Shown: piece after piece, positions 42,960 to 57,900 of the stretch | Layout: the number at the start of each line of letters is the position of its first letter | Position numbering within the stretch: position 1 is the first letter of the stretch | Source of the DNA: Endomicrobiales bacterium | GTDB lineage: Bacteria > Elusimicrobiota > Endomicrobiia > Endomicrobiales > JAFGIL01 | DNA: 64,000 bases | Assembly: GCA_016929635.1 (NCBI GenBank) | Contig: JAFGIL010000020.1 | Span: forward strand, 1 to 64,000 | Direction of reading: 5' to 3' | Translations under genes and position numbers: made by a program | The notes under the pieces: generated by a model | The model's database searches: none | What the model was told of the DNA's origin: nothing | What the model saw: only the letters and a program-made list of their open reading frames with translations

Positions 42960-45900
42960 ATGATAAAAAATTTTAAGTTATCATACCTGATAAAAAAAGT
43001 CTTTAATAATCTCAGCAGCCTTTGGGCTGTGATTACGGAATACACTTGCCACTTAAGACTCTCCGGCTTATTAATAATATTTTTTTTATTAAACAACGGT
43101 ATTGCCCATGCGCGTACAAGAATAAAAACAGTTGAATGGAATTTCGGGGGTTATTATAACACATCTGCATTAGGCTCAGGCACTGCATATTCGTTCCCCA
43201 CAATCACGGTATATATGCCCGAATCAGGAAAAACCATTAAGAATGCTTTTCTTGAATGGGAGTTTGCGAATGTTTCTAATGCTGATGTAGACAATATTTC
43301 AGTTAGGTTCGATGCAGGAAGTACAGCCAGTACCGAAAGAGATAACATTACAGGAAAAACATTTGAAACGCAGGGTGAGACATTCAAGCAAAATTATATT
43401 GTTGATGTAACCGCTGCAATTAATACAAACACTTCCCAGGCATACACTGCTTCCGTAGCCATCTCCGGGCCCACAACGAATAATCATACTTTAAAACTTC
43501 TCATAACATACGAATATGACGATGAATCCACAACACAGATAAAAACCGTAAGATTCCCGCTGTATTCCGTTGCCGCGAGTTCCATTGCCTCACGCCAGAC
43601 ATATGCGTCCGAGGGCAGCCAGTGGCAGACATACTCTTTTAGCTATAATGCTGAGATTGCGGACTCCGGCGTTACCGTAAGGAACCAGTGGTTTGAAGTC
43701 TTTACGCATAAGCCGTACCTGCTGAACAACCATGAAACCTATATGAGAGTTAACATCAATGGCGGAACCGCATCGTCCATAATGGTTTTTGATCACTATA
43801 GGGAAACCTCATACGATTATAAATTTCTGGACGATGCCTCTAACTCTCTACCTGCAGGATTTAGCATCAATGCGGAACAAACCCTTAATGTGCAGATTGC
43901 AAACGATGCAAACAGCGGCACTCCCAGGCAGTATGTCCTTGGCGGCGAATGCGTGGTAACGTATGAGTATTCTGCGAGTTCTTCTAAGAAGACAAGGACC
44001 ATTAAGTATTTTTTAGGGCAGGATTCGACAGCTGATAACGGCGCCACTTTTACCCAAAACGTTTTCTTAAATGAAATGGGAGCATCGATAAAAAGAATAT
44101 ACGCAAAGATATTCGGTTCTTATAATGTCTCTGCCCAGAATAACATAGTAATCAATTCAAAGATCGACAACAACAGCCTTACACAGAGAACATATGCCAT
44201 TAATCTGGACACACCCGATACCGCAGGATTCAGGTTATTCCACGATATGTCCGAAAAAAGGGACGAATGGGATAACGGGGATGCTGTCGAGCTGACAATA
44301 GGCGATTTGTCAGGGCTTGGCGGATGCGGAGCAGAGCTTGTTATAACTTATGAATACGATAATGACGATTTATTTACGGAATTTTATCAGGTATTTGCGG
44401 GACAGAGCCCGGGTATATGCTCATCATTGGATTCAAGTTTCGATTTATTCTTTCCTGACCCCGAAGGAGCCGGTTTGGGACAGAAGACATTAAGAAAATG
44501 CTGGAACCTGCTGAAATTTAACTATACAAAGAATAATTCCTTTACTTCAGACGCTAATCCGTCCACCACCGTACAGGTAAATGACAATGGTTACATAACA
44601 GTCCAGCATAGGACTCAGAACGAAACACACAGGGGCGCGGCGCTGTATGACGCGACCAGTGATATTGCAGTCGGAAATTCAAGCGCTACTGTTACTTATT
44701 CAGTGTCAGTAAATGATTGGAACCTGGGAGGTAAATCCTGCGTTGTTTATGAATATATGCCCCGTCCGTATTCACCGGGCGCATTAGTCCAGTATAAGTC
44801 TGACGGAATAACTCAAATACCTCAAGGCGGATGGATAGGCGATACATCTTTGATGCTGGTATGCCAGTCATCTTCTGCGGTATCAGGCGATACTTTAACG
44901 GCAGAACTCGAAGTAAGAGATACGGATACTGCATTTACAAACGCATACACTCATATTGATTCCCCCGGCAGTTATACAGGGACGCCTATTATTTCCACTT
45001 TCACTCTTGTTGGATTGACAGCCAACGCAACGTATCACTGGCAGGTGAGGGTTGACGGCGATGGAGGATATTCGGACTGGCAGTATTATCCTGAAGGGGC
45101 GAGTGATATAGATTTTGATTTTGGTATAGACCAGCAGGAGCCTGTTGTTGTTAAAAACCAGTCAGGTTATGATGTATGGATGAATACAGTAACAGGCCCC
45201 GGCAAAACCTATGACGTGGATTTCCAGGATAATCTTTCAGGCCTTGCTACAGCCCAGTATATAGTTCACCCGCTTCCTGCCCGAACAGGATCCCCGTTAA
45301 CCCCCTGGACAACTATTTTCTATCAACTAGGCCAGGAAACATACACAAACGAATGGCCCATAGCTTTTGATTTATGCCAGTCAGGGGTAAACTACGTTTC
45401 TGTCCAGGTAATTGATGAAGTGGGTAATTCCAAAATCGAGGAAGATGTGTTCCATGTATGGAAAGACACAATTCCTCCAAATATAGATAATTCAGCTCAG
45501 ACAGGTGATGATAACTGGTACGCCAGCGATCCGGGAGCAGTGTTTAATGTTGATTTTATGGATGATCTGTCATACCTGGATTCAGCCGAATACTGCGCAT
45601 ATTCAGAGCCCGGTATGCAGGGAACTCAGGTGCTTACGTGGACTTCAATATTTACATCCACAAACTCCGCATCCTATACCCAGGATTTTTCTGTTGGTTT
45701 TGATTTGCTTAATTCAAGTTTCAACTACATTTCAATAAGATGCTGGGACATGGCGGGCACAACATCCACCCTGGTTGATGCGTTTTATATTAAAAAGGAT
45801 ACAACCAATCCGAGCACACAAAACCTTCTTATTCCTGATGAGAATCTGGCTACCAATAACAAAGACGTCTCTTTTGATTGGTCAGATGCAAACGAAACCA

Positions 45901-48900
45901 TGAGCGGGTTGTCCAACTATGAAATAGAGGCAGACGACGATATTAATTTCGGTTCTGTTGATTTCAGTGCCAGCCCGTCTGAATCGCAGTCAAACAATAC
46001 TTTTACAAGTGACGGCAGGTATTACTGGAAAGTAAGGGCAAAGGACAATGCAGGCAACTACTCCAGCTGGTCAAGTACGCGCAGTTTTATCATAGATACA
46101 TCCAGCCCGACAATTGTAGGAAACTTTGCATCAAAGAAACAGGATTCAACATGGATAAACCAGACCGAGTGGAACGATGATGCTGCTCCTGACGTAAGAG
46201 TTCAGGTCCAGGATTCGCTTTCAGGTTTAAGGACATCAAGAAACGAGCTTTCTTTGGGGGAGAACACCAGGATGCTCCTTCATTTGGACGATGGGTCCGG
46301 CCTTCCCCAGGATGAATCCGATTATAATAACGATGCAACGTATAACAGCGCATCCTGGTCTACGGATGTTGCTCCTATCGATGATTCAACATACGCTCTT
46401 GAATTTAATGGAGGACAATACGTGAACTGCGGGCAGGATTCAAGCCTTGACCTTGATTATTTTACAGTTGAAGCCTGGGTGAAATTTGATTCTGTTTCAG
46501 GACACCTGGTTATTGCTTCTATAGATGATGGTACAAATAGAAGGTGGGCTCTCTATAAGATGAGCACCAATGTACTTAGGTTCTTTGTGTTCAATAACAA
46601 TAGTTATGTCAGTCCTGATTATCCATGGACACCCGAGATAGGTGAATGGTATTACATTGTAGGAGTAAAAGGAACCACTGTAAGGACATATATAAACGGC
46701 CAGGAAGTCGGAACTCCGCAGTCTCAACCAGGTGCGGCGGATAAAGATCCCATGGATCTTCGCATAGGTGTTGGAAATTACCCGGGTTATTTTGACGGCA
46801 TTATCGATGAGGTGCGCATAACCAGCGGGGTGCTCAGCGCAGCGCAGATTGCTTCGAATTACGAATCAGGAGTGAAGATAAGGTATTCGGAAAACGGAGG
46901 CTCCTCATGGACCGAGTCTTCTGACATTATTGCAGCATCCGGGCAGAACGGAACAACCGATATTCAAATATCCACCGCAACGGGAGTACCTCTAAAAGAA
47001 TCTTCCAATCAGAGCCAGGTTAAGTTCCTTGTTAAGGACATGTCCGGAAACGAGACAGAATCCGGTGTTTATACAGTAAAAATTGATACAACTTCTCCTG
47101 ATCAGGTTTCATTGACACTGCCGGTTGACAATTATGAAGCCACCGTTGCATCTGTAGATTTTAGCTGGGGCACATCTTCTGATTTAACCTCCGGAGTTGA
47201 TACATATACACTTGAAGTTTCTACCTCGGATAACTTCGGCCTTGTTAGTTACTCTTCCGAAACGGCAAATGCCTCGGTCACAAATTCTTTATCCGGAGGC
47301 AGTTATTTCTGGCGGGTAAGAGCCAAAGACGTTGCCGGTAATTACTCTGTTTACTCTGCAACCCGCACTTTCCAGATAGATGTATCCACTCCGACAATTT
47401 CCAACCAACAGTCAGGAGATGATACATGGAGGGTTACAAATAACGGTTCATACAGCGTATTCTTTGAGGATGATTCGGGTCTGGATTATTTCCAGGTTAA
47501 AGCATCTACCGGAGGAGCTGACCTTATTTCCTGGACAAACGTTGCTTTGAGTATCGGGGCTACTTACTATGATACTACGTGGCAGCTGCCCCAGTCTGTT
47601 TTTAACGCTATGTTAAATGGCCCGACAAACTACGTTGATATACGCGTTTATGACAGTGTTGGGAATTTCGAAACGTTGGATAATGCCTTTTACGTAATAA
47701 AAGATACAGTTCCTCCTGTTATTTCTGATTTGCAGGGCGGGGATACAAACTGGTACAGGATAAATTCGGGAGTGTTTAATATCGATTATAGTGATAACGA
47801 ATCACAGCTTGATTATGTAGAGTATCGTGTTTTATCTGCAACAGGCGGATTGTTTATTGATTGGTACACTTATGCTCAAAACATAGATTCAATCAGCTAT
47901 ACAGATAATTTCTCTATGACCAATGCACAGTTTGATGTCCTTCCGGCATCGTATTCTTACGTAACTGTGAGAGCCTGGGATATTGCAGGGTCATCAAGCG
48001 TGGCAACCAATGTCTTCTACATAAGGAAAGACACAGCTCCTCCTGTTGTTACAGACGTACAGGGCGGCGATGATACGTGGAGAAGCGCGCCAGGCACATC
48101 CTACAATGTAACATTTGAAGACAATTACTCTTATATTGACTATATCCAGTACAGAATTTATTCTTCTACTAGTCCTCCCAGTGCATTAACTGTCTGGACA
48201 AATATTGTAAGTTCAGGATACAATCAGGCAAGTTATACAACTCCGTGGCAGGTTTCTTTTGACTTATGCGAAAACGGCACTAACTATATTTCAGTGCGGG
48301 TTTTTGATATGGCAGGTTCATCAACTACAACAGATTACGTGTTCCATGTTAGAAAAGATGACGAGGCTCCGGAAATCGCGGATGGACAGATTGGCGATGA
48401 TACATGGAGAAAAACGGCAAAGCCCGGCGGGTATAATGTTGATTTCAGGGATTTAACCGGTTCCTTGCTTGCAGATGCCGAGTATAAGGTAACCACAGGC
48501 GCAGGGCAGACAGGAACAACGCTGATTGACTGGACTTATATTATCTCGGGACAATCCGTTGCTGAGCATTCACTTGACTGGGATGTTACTTTTTCATCGT
48601 TAACCCAGGGAACGAATTATGTTTCCGTAAGATGCAGCGATAATGCGGGAAACTCCAATTCCTTAAACGATGTTTTCTACGTGAAGAAAGATACAACAGC
48701 ACCAGCAATCACAAACAACGTCTCAGGCGATAATACATGGAGAAGCGTGAATAATGGTTCCTACAGTATTGAATACAATGATACGGGAGGCAGTCAGCTT
48801 GATTATGCACAGTACAAGATAGTAAGCGGGACAGGCGGTGTGATAGCGGACTGGTATACGTATGCTTCGGGTATAGCTGCAGATTACTATAATACGGCTT

Positions 48901-51900
48901 TTTCGATAACAAACGGTCATTTTAACCTGCTTGCTACTTCCTATTCATACGTTTCAGTAAGAGTGTTTGACGTAGCAGGCTCTTCGGCAAGTTTGAGCAA
49001 TGCTTTTTATATCTTGAAAGATACAGTTTCTCCTACAATTAACAATTCCGGGCAAAGCGGGGATGATGAATGGCAGACTGCGCCCGGAGCAACTTATAAC
49101 GTGGATTTCGGAGATACTTTATCGCTTCTTGATTACGCCCAGTATTCGGTTTATTCAGGGCCCGGTAAATCTGGCAGTCAGCTTAAGGGATGGTCAAGCA
49201 TATTTACATCAACGAATGTCACTACGTATTCACAGAACTGGGGCGTTGATTTAAGTTATCTTGTTGAGTATTCTACGAACTATATCTCTGCCCGCGTTTA
49301 TGACAATGCGGGTAATTCTTATGAGAAGCAGGACGTATTTTACGTTTTAAAGGATACCACTCCCGCATCTATCACTGATAACCAGACAGGGGATAATAAC
49401 TGGAGAAACAGCGCGGGCACGGTTTATAACGTTAATTTTAAAGATACGGCAAGCGGCCTTTTGAAAGCAGAGTATACGGCATGGACACAGCCCAATCGGT
49501 CAGGCAGCAGAAAGATAGACTGGACGGTAATATTTGATACAGATACGTTTATGGGAAATGAATATACCGAGGACTGGGAAGTTAATTTTAACTCCCTGCA
49601 GCAAAATGGCACAAACTATATTTCTGTGAGGGTGTACGATTATGCAGGCAATAACTATGTGTTAAAGAATGACGTATTTTATGTGCTGAAAGATGTAACA
49701 GAGCCCACAATAACCAACAACCAGGCATACGATAATGGCCCTTATAGCAATGACCCGGGTGCGATTTTTGATGTTGATTTCTTTGACAATATAAAACTCC
49801 AAAAAGCGGAATATATCATTTACTCGGACGCCGGCATGGGCGGCTCGATGAGGAAAGAGTGGACCCAGATTGTTTTAAATCCGGGCACGACTTATTATCA
49901 GCAGAACTGGGGAGTTGATTTCGGCGCATGCTATCCCGGACAGAATTACGTATCTGTCAGGGTGTATGACTTGTCAGGTTCATCGGATGTTGCGGTTGAT
50001 GTTTTCCGCATTGAAAAATCAGCAGCCCCGATTATTAAAGACAATCAGCCGGGTGATGATACCTGGAGGGTTGTAAATAATGGTTTGTACAATGTGGACT
50101 TCTCCTCTTCAGGAGGGACAAATCTTTTAGATTACTTTGAAATTTGCGCATTTACGCATCCAGGCAGGCAGGGTGTTAGGGTTTCTTCTTGGGTGACTGT
50201 TGAAAACTTCATACCTGATGTTGATGAGTATACAACAAACTGGAGCATAGACCAGAGCACATGGGATGCACTGGTACAGGGAAGAAACTATATATCAATA
50301 CGTTTATGGGATGACGGCAGCAACTCTTCTTTATCCGAAGATGTGTTTTATATTTTAAAAGATACGGATGCTCCTAGCATAACAAACGGTGTGTCAGGGG
50401 ATACTGCATGGAGGAAGACGAATAACGGCACTTATGATATAAACTACCAGGACCATGTCTCTTCCATGTCGTATGTCCAGTACAAAATAGTTTCGGGCAC
50501 AGGCGGGGTGATTGTCGACTGGTACACGTATGATTCGGGAATAAATACAGCTGTTTATACCGATGATTTTTCCATTGATACGTCACATTTCAATATGCTT
50601 GCCACCTCTTTCAGTTATGTTTCAGTAAGAGGTTTTGACGTTGCCGGCAATACAGAAACAACTACAAATGCATTTTACATAAAGAAAGATACAGCAATTC
50701 CTTACGTTTACGATAATCAGGCTGATGTAAACCCGTGGCAAAACGATAATTCTGCAACTTATGACGTGCGTTTCTATGACGATAATGGAAGTAACATCCA
50801 ATCTTATCAGGTACGGGCTGCTTCTGCATCAGGAGGAGCCGGATGGTTATGTGCCTGGACTAATGTTCAGTCAGGTTTGGATGTTTCTTCTGTTGAAACT
50901 CCATGGCAACTGCCAACATCTGTATGGAATGCGCTCCTTAATGAAACAACAAACTATATTTCGGTGCGGGCATATGACAATGCAGGCAATGTTTCTGATA
51001 TTGATTATGACGTTTTCTACGTAAGAAAAGACACAACCGGGCCAACTATCAGCGTTAATTTCAGTGGTGATGATACATGGAAGAAAACCAGCGGCACATA
51101 TTATGACGTTGATTTCGAGGATTACGGCAGCATGCTTTTGGGATTTGCCTATCAGGTAAGCGGAGTTATTGGCTGGACAACCATCCAGACTGACGTTAAT
51201 AACAATGAATACACCGCTGACTGGCAGGTTGATTTCGATAACCTTGTATGCGGTACAAATTACGTTACCATACGTGCATCCGACACTGCAGGAAACATAA
51301 CGACACAGACCAACGCGTTTTACGTCAAGAAAGATACGGAAACCCCTGCAGTCACAAACAATATAGCCGGAGGGGATAACACATGGAGGAACGCAGCAGG
51401 AACAGCTTACAATGTTGATTTTACTGATAATAAATCCCTGCTTAACAATATCCAGTACTGCATTTACAGCGAAGAAAACCGCCAGGGCACTCCGCGTAAG
51501 GCCTGGACCTATATTGCTTCAGGCATAAATGCATCCAGCTATACAACGGACTGGCAGATTGATTTCTCCGCCTGTCAGAACGGAACGAGCAACTACATTT
51601 CGGTGCGTGTGTTTGATAACCTTTTAAACTGTACTACAACTAATGATGTTTTCCACGTTTATAAAGACAATATAGCGCCAAACATTTATGACAGCCAGCT
51701 TGGAGATGATACATGGATAAATACAAACAGCGAATCATACAATATCAGTTTTAATGATACAGGATGGTCTAACCTTGAAACTTTGCAGTATAAAATATGT
51801 TTGTCTACGGGCCAGCAGAATGTAATTATTAACTGGTATTCTTTTGAAAGCGGAATAAGCTCTGCATCCTATAACACGCCTATGACATTGCTTGCTGCCC

Positions 51901-54900
51901 ATTGGAATGCTTTGCCTGAAGGAGAGAGCCATGTTTCAGTGAAAGCAATAGATGCGGCAAGTAACGAAAAAGAGCTGCAAGATGTTTTTTATGTACGCAA
52001 AGATACCACCAATCCAACCATAACTGACCTGCAGTTCGGCGATGCAACATGGGTGAGCGTGCCCGGAACAACCTATAATGTAGATTTTGCTGATTCAGGA
52101 AATTCCTTATTGTCATACGCACAGTATCAGATTGAAGATTCGGGCGACCAGGTCCTTGTGCCTTGGTATACATTCCTTTCCAATATATCTTCAGACACAT
52201 ATACGACTGACTGGACAGTAGATGATAATTGGGACAGTATGATAACCGGACAGAATGATGTTTCGGTAAGGGTATATGATGCTGCGGGTAATGTTGATAC
52301 AATAACTGATGCATTCTATATTATGAAGGATACTACGGGTGCCTCAATTGATTCGACCGGACAGCCCGGCGATGATACATGGAGAAATGCAGGCGGCACT
52401 GTGTACAACGTTAATTTCTATGATTATATATCGCTATTGAGTTCGGCATCTTATACGGTTTATACCCAGACAGGCAGGTCCGGTACTCAGGTTTTAGGAT
52501 GGACTCCCATATTCACGGAGCTTAATGCATCCGAATATGAAACAAACTGGGAGGTTGATTTTGATAATCTTAAAGAAGGGACAAACTATGTTTCTGTTGA
52601 AGTTGTGAATATGGCAGGTCAAAGTACGATCGAAGAAGATACATTTTACGTAAAGAAAGATACAACATCTCCGACTATTTCAGATGACCATGATGAAACC
52701 TCCGACCCGTGGGTAAGCGAGGGAGGTTTAACGTATAACGTTAATTTTGAAGATACAGGAAATTCCCTGCTTTCACTATTCCAGTACACAATTTACGATT
52801 CCACAGGGATGGAAGGTACAATGCTCAGGGACTGGACAACCGTAGAGTCCAACATAAGTTCAACTACTTATGATACGGACTGGGCGGTAGACAATAACCT
52901 GCGGGAAGGGACTTCAAACTATGTAACGGTTAGAGTATATGATAATGCAGGTAATACAGCTCAGGCAGAAGATGTTTTTTATATCAAGAAAGACTCTACT
53001 GTGCCAAATATTATAAATAACCAGTCAGGCGATAATACCTGGCGAATATCCAACAATGGAAAATATGATATTGATTTCGACTATGTAAGATTTTCTCAGA
53101 TAAACCAGTTGAAGACAAAAGTATATACATTGCCGAATCAAAGCGGCGCTATGAAGGACGACTGGAGAGTGGTATTTACGTCAAATGTTGATACATATAC
53201 AGAAAACTGGCAGCTGCATGATGCAACCTGGGACCTTTTGTCTGCAGGGACTTCATACGTAACAATTAGAATATCAGACCTTGCAGGCAATACTTCTACA
53301 TGGGTAGATGCATTTTATGTAAGGCGCGATGAGAATTCTCCGTCATTCGGTACTTTTGAAAGCCAGAGGACGAATTCAAGCTGGGTGGCTGAATCAAACT
53401 GGAACGACGATGCAAGCCCCGATGCAAGAATACAGGTTCAGGATTCTCAAAGCGGGCTTAGGATAGGAAGCTCTGAATTTTCCGCTTCAACCAATACAGT
53501 TTTACTGATGCATCTTAACGGTAATATTGATGATGACTCAAGTTATAATCATACCATGTCAACGGCTTCAAATAGCGCGTTTACCTGGTCAAATATGGAA
53601 ACATGGAAATCTGCCGGCGGAAATGAAGATGCGGCCACTTTTGATGGTTCAAACAACTGGATCGAAACAGAGCACCATCCAAGCCTTGCCGGTATGACAG
53701 CTATGACAATAGAGCTGTGGCTAAGAGATGTGGGCAATGATACAAGTCCAAGAGGTATAGTGTCAAAGCGTGATAGTTCTGCTGCAAATCCAGGTGGTAA
53801 AAGATGTTATTCTCTGTTTTTATATGAAGACAGGCATATTCATTTCGACATAGGGGAGGAAAGACATGAAGGAACTATTGCTTTGCCTCCGAATGAATGG
53901 CATTACATTGCCGTTACTTTTGATGGAAACGCAGTTACGGGTCACAAAAAATTTTATTATGACGGGGAATTGGATGTTTCCGAAAACAGTGCATATTCTT
54001 CCATACCAGATTATGATTCAAAGCTATTTATTGGAATTTTAAGCGACCCATATGCAACGACATGGGAGGGCCAGATTGATGAAGTTAGAATACTAAATCG
54101 CGCTTTAAGTGCCGAGGAAATCGCGGCAAATTATAATTCAGGATGCATAAAATATTCTACAAATACCGCTTCCTCATGGACGATTGAAGCATCTACTACA
54201 GTTACAACAACATCCGGCTCAAATGGCACTCAGGCTACTCAGATTATTACCGCATCAAGCGTTCCTTTAATAGAGTCTGAGACACAGAACAAAGTAAGGT
54301 TTTTAATGAATGATCTGGCAGGCAATTTTGTACAATCCAGTATTTTCACAATAAAAGTCGATTCAACAGCCCCGACGGCTGTTACTTTGCTTTCTCCGGA
54401 TGACCAGGGATTTGTATATGATACAACCGTAACATTAGATTGGGGCGACGTTATAGAAAACACTTCCGGCCTTGATGTTTATGAAGTGCTGGTTTCAACT
54501 TCAAATGATTTTGGCGCGGTGGAGTTTAGTTCCTCGGTTTCCGTATCCCAGGCAACCGCATTGCTTAACGAAGATACTTACTGGTGGAAAGTAAGGGCAA
54601 AAGATGTTGCTGATAACTATACAACTTATACTGCCGCAAGGTCTTTTACGATAAATATAACCTCTCCGGTTATTACCAATAACGAAGATGGAGGGGACGC
54701 CGAATGGCAGACTTCAAGCGGGAAAGAGTATGACGTGGAGTTTTCCGTAACAGGCGGCGCGCAGTTAATAGCAATCCAGTATTCGGTTAATACCCTTCAG
54801 AACCAGGCTGGTACTGAACTTATACCGTGGACAGACATAACAACAAGCACTCCGACTGCAAGTTACACAACCGACTGGTCGGTTCAGTTTAGCTCGCTGC

Positions 54901-57900
54901 AGGCAGGATATAACTATGTTTCGGTTAGATGCATTGATGATGCGGAAAGAACAGTATCTGCAATTGATGCGTTTTACATAAAGAAAGATACAGCCCCGCC
55001 TGTACTTACTGATGCACAAAGCGGCGATGATACATGGATAAATTCGAACTCTTATACTTACGATATAACTTACAAAGATACAGGAAGCAGTCTATTGGGC
55101 CATGCTGAATACAAAATTGTTACGGGAACTGACGGTGTTATGGTTGACTGGTATGACTACACGGGATCCATTAACGCAAATTCCTATACTCAGCAGCTTG
55201 CAATTGAAAACTCTCATTTTGATATATTAACCACAAGCTTCAATTATGTTTCAGTCAGAGTATATGACAATGCAGGTTCAACGGATTATGTAAAAAATGC
55301 CTTCTACGTAAAGAAAGATACAATTGCGCCGAGTGCAATCACAGATTTGGCAAGCGCTTCAGGTACAGAAGGAAATATCGAGCTTAATTGGACATTTACG
55401 GGGGATGATGACAATATCAATAATATCGCAGAAAGCGGTTTATACGAAATAAGATATACTCCTGACAGCCTTGACTCCTGGGATACTGCTGATTACTTCA
55501 TACAAATCCCAACCACAACAACAACCGGAAGCAGGGAACATAGAACAATTACGGGATTGGTCTCATCAACAACATACTATTTCTGGATAAAAATACGGGA
55601 TAAGGCAAGCAACTGGAGTGGTATTTCAAATTCAACCAGCACCACTGCAGGCCCGGACATTACTGCTCCTAACGCTGTTACAGACCTTGCTGCTTCCGTG
55701 GGCGCCTATCAGGGTTATATAGATTTGGAATGGACCTCTGTAGGAGATAACGGCAGTACAGGCACCGCGTCAGGATACCTGGTAAAATATGCTTCATTCT
55801 CATTTAGTTCAGCTGAGTTTGACCAGCCGAGTATATCCACTTACACTCAGTCGTGGGTTCCTCTTTCCAGCGGCCAAAATGAAGATAAGACACTGACTGA
55901 TTTTGATTATACAAAGACATACTGGTTTGCCATGAAGGTCTATGATGAAGCGGGTAACTACTCAAGCGTAAGCTCAACTGCAAGCTCAGCCCCGGGCCAG
56001 CCCGGTTCACGGGGTGGAATGCTGATTTATGGCAAAGACAATGATGCCAATCCGTATTATAAAACATACGTTAACGGCACATGGGGTGGCGAGACTGAGA
56101 TAACAGACGGAAGTTATACAGGTGAAATGAGATGGTCCAGGATCCGTAGTTGTCCGAAATTCAGGGATGAAAAAATGCTGGGAGTAATTAATTATAACTC
56201 ATCAGGCGGAGACTATACTTTGTATGTATTGAGATGGAATGGGTCATCATGGAGCCAGGAGTGGAGCACGCAAACAGCAATTACTGATTATCAATCCTTT
56301 GATATAACTTACGAGGAGTCTACCGGTGATTGTGTAGTTGTTTTTGCGCGCCCTTATACAGCAAACGAATTAGGATATAGGGTATGGAATGGCAGCTCAT
56401 GGGGGGCAATTAGCAATTTGGATGTTTCATATTCTGCTCAAATTCATTGGATAAGGGGGCTTGCAAAACCAAATAGCGATGATATCAATTTCCTTGTAAA
56501 AACGGTAAATAATGATGTGATGACAGAAACCTGGAACGGTTCAAGTTTTAGTGCCGAGCGTTTACATACAATTTTAACCGAAGACGTTCCTACGCAAAAC
56601 TGCGATGCTGCCTGGGAGACAAACTCCGGAAAATATATAGTTGTTTGGACCGAAGAGCCGAATACATTGATGTATGAAATGTACTTCTCTACATCTAATT
56701 CCTGGGAAGGCCCTTTAAGTGTTCCCTACATAGGGACGGGAGCAGATTTTTATTGGGTAAGATTAACGCCTGACAGGAGTTCAAATAAAATAGGCCTTGC
56801 AACTTTATGCGGACAGAATGATATAAACGTTGAAATTTGGAACAATGGCTGGCAGGATTACGAAGAAGATGCGACATGCGGACATGAAGGAACCAGGCGT
56901 TTTGATATGGCTTGGGATTCTAACAGTAAGCTTTACTTGACTTATACTAACGGAGATACTGACAGGTTTTTTGCATATGCCACATGGGACGAAACAAATG
57001 CTTGGGAACCGGATATACTTAATAATTTAACTGAAATGAATGATTTGCAATGGGATGATGATATGTCAGATATTGAGATGTGGAGCGATCCCGATACTGA
57101 GAAGATAATGCTGATCGGATTAGGTGACGATGCTGATTTAAGAACAAGATTATGGACTGGAACAGAGTGGCAGGCCTCACTTCCTGAACATGTTGACCCT
57201 GTTCCGGACTGGCCGGACGGTTCAGACAACAACGCATGGAAACCTTTTGCTTTTGCATTTGACAGATCTGACAATATCCCTCCAACAATAGTGGATAATG
57301 AGACCGGTGATTCCGATTGGCAGAAAGCGGTTGGCGCAACTTACAATGTTGATTTTACTGATTCGGGCGGCAGCCAGGTCAATAAAGTTCAGGTGAAGGC
57401 AACTTCTGATGAAGCCGGTACAAGTACTGTTCTTGACTGGACGGATTGCATAACCAATATAAATTCGGATAGCTATGTAACCGATTGGCCTTTGACTGCG
57501 GGGATATTCGGAGGTTTGCAGAACGGAGGGACAAATTATATATGGCTCAAGGCCATTGATAACGCAGGGAATTCAGATGAAGCAAGCAGCTATAATTTCT
57601 ATGTAAAGAAGGATACGGAAATCCCCTCCATAGGAACAACATCATCAAATGAAAATTGGTTAAGCAATGATCCCGGCAATGTTTTTGACATAGATTTTCA
57701 GGATAACTTATCACTTTTAAATTACGCTCAATATACTGTCTATTCAGCAGCAGGCAGGCAGGCAGGTACGCAGGTCCTTGACTGGCAGACAATCGATTCA
57801 GGAATTAACGAATCACTTTATACTGATGATTGGAGTGTCCAGTTTTCATCTTTTGTTTCAGGTTATAATTATGTGACTGTAAGAGTATATGACAATGCAC

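Noticed and set aside
42960-43120. Alternative later start for the giant protein to give a shorter signal peptide
   Set aside because: No in-frame Met with a ribosome site follows before the hydrophobic segment; the ATG at 42960 is close to the preceding stop and fits coupled translation, though it is not proven.
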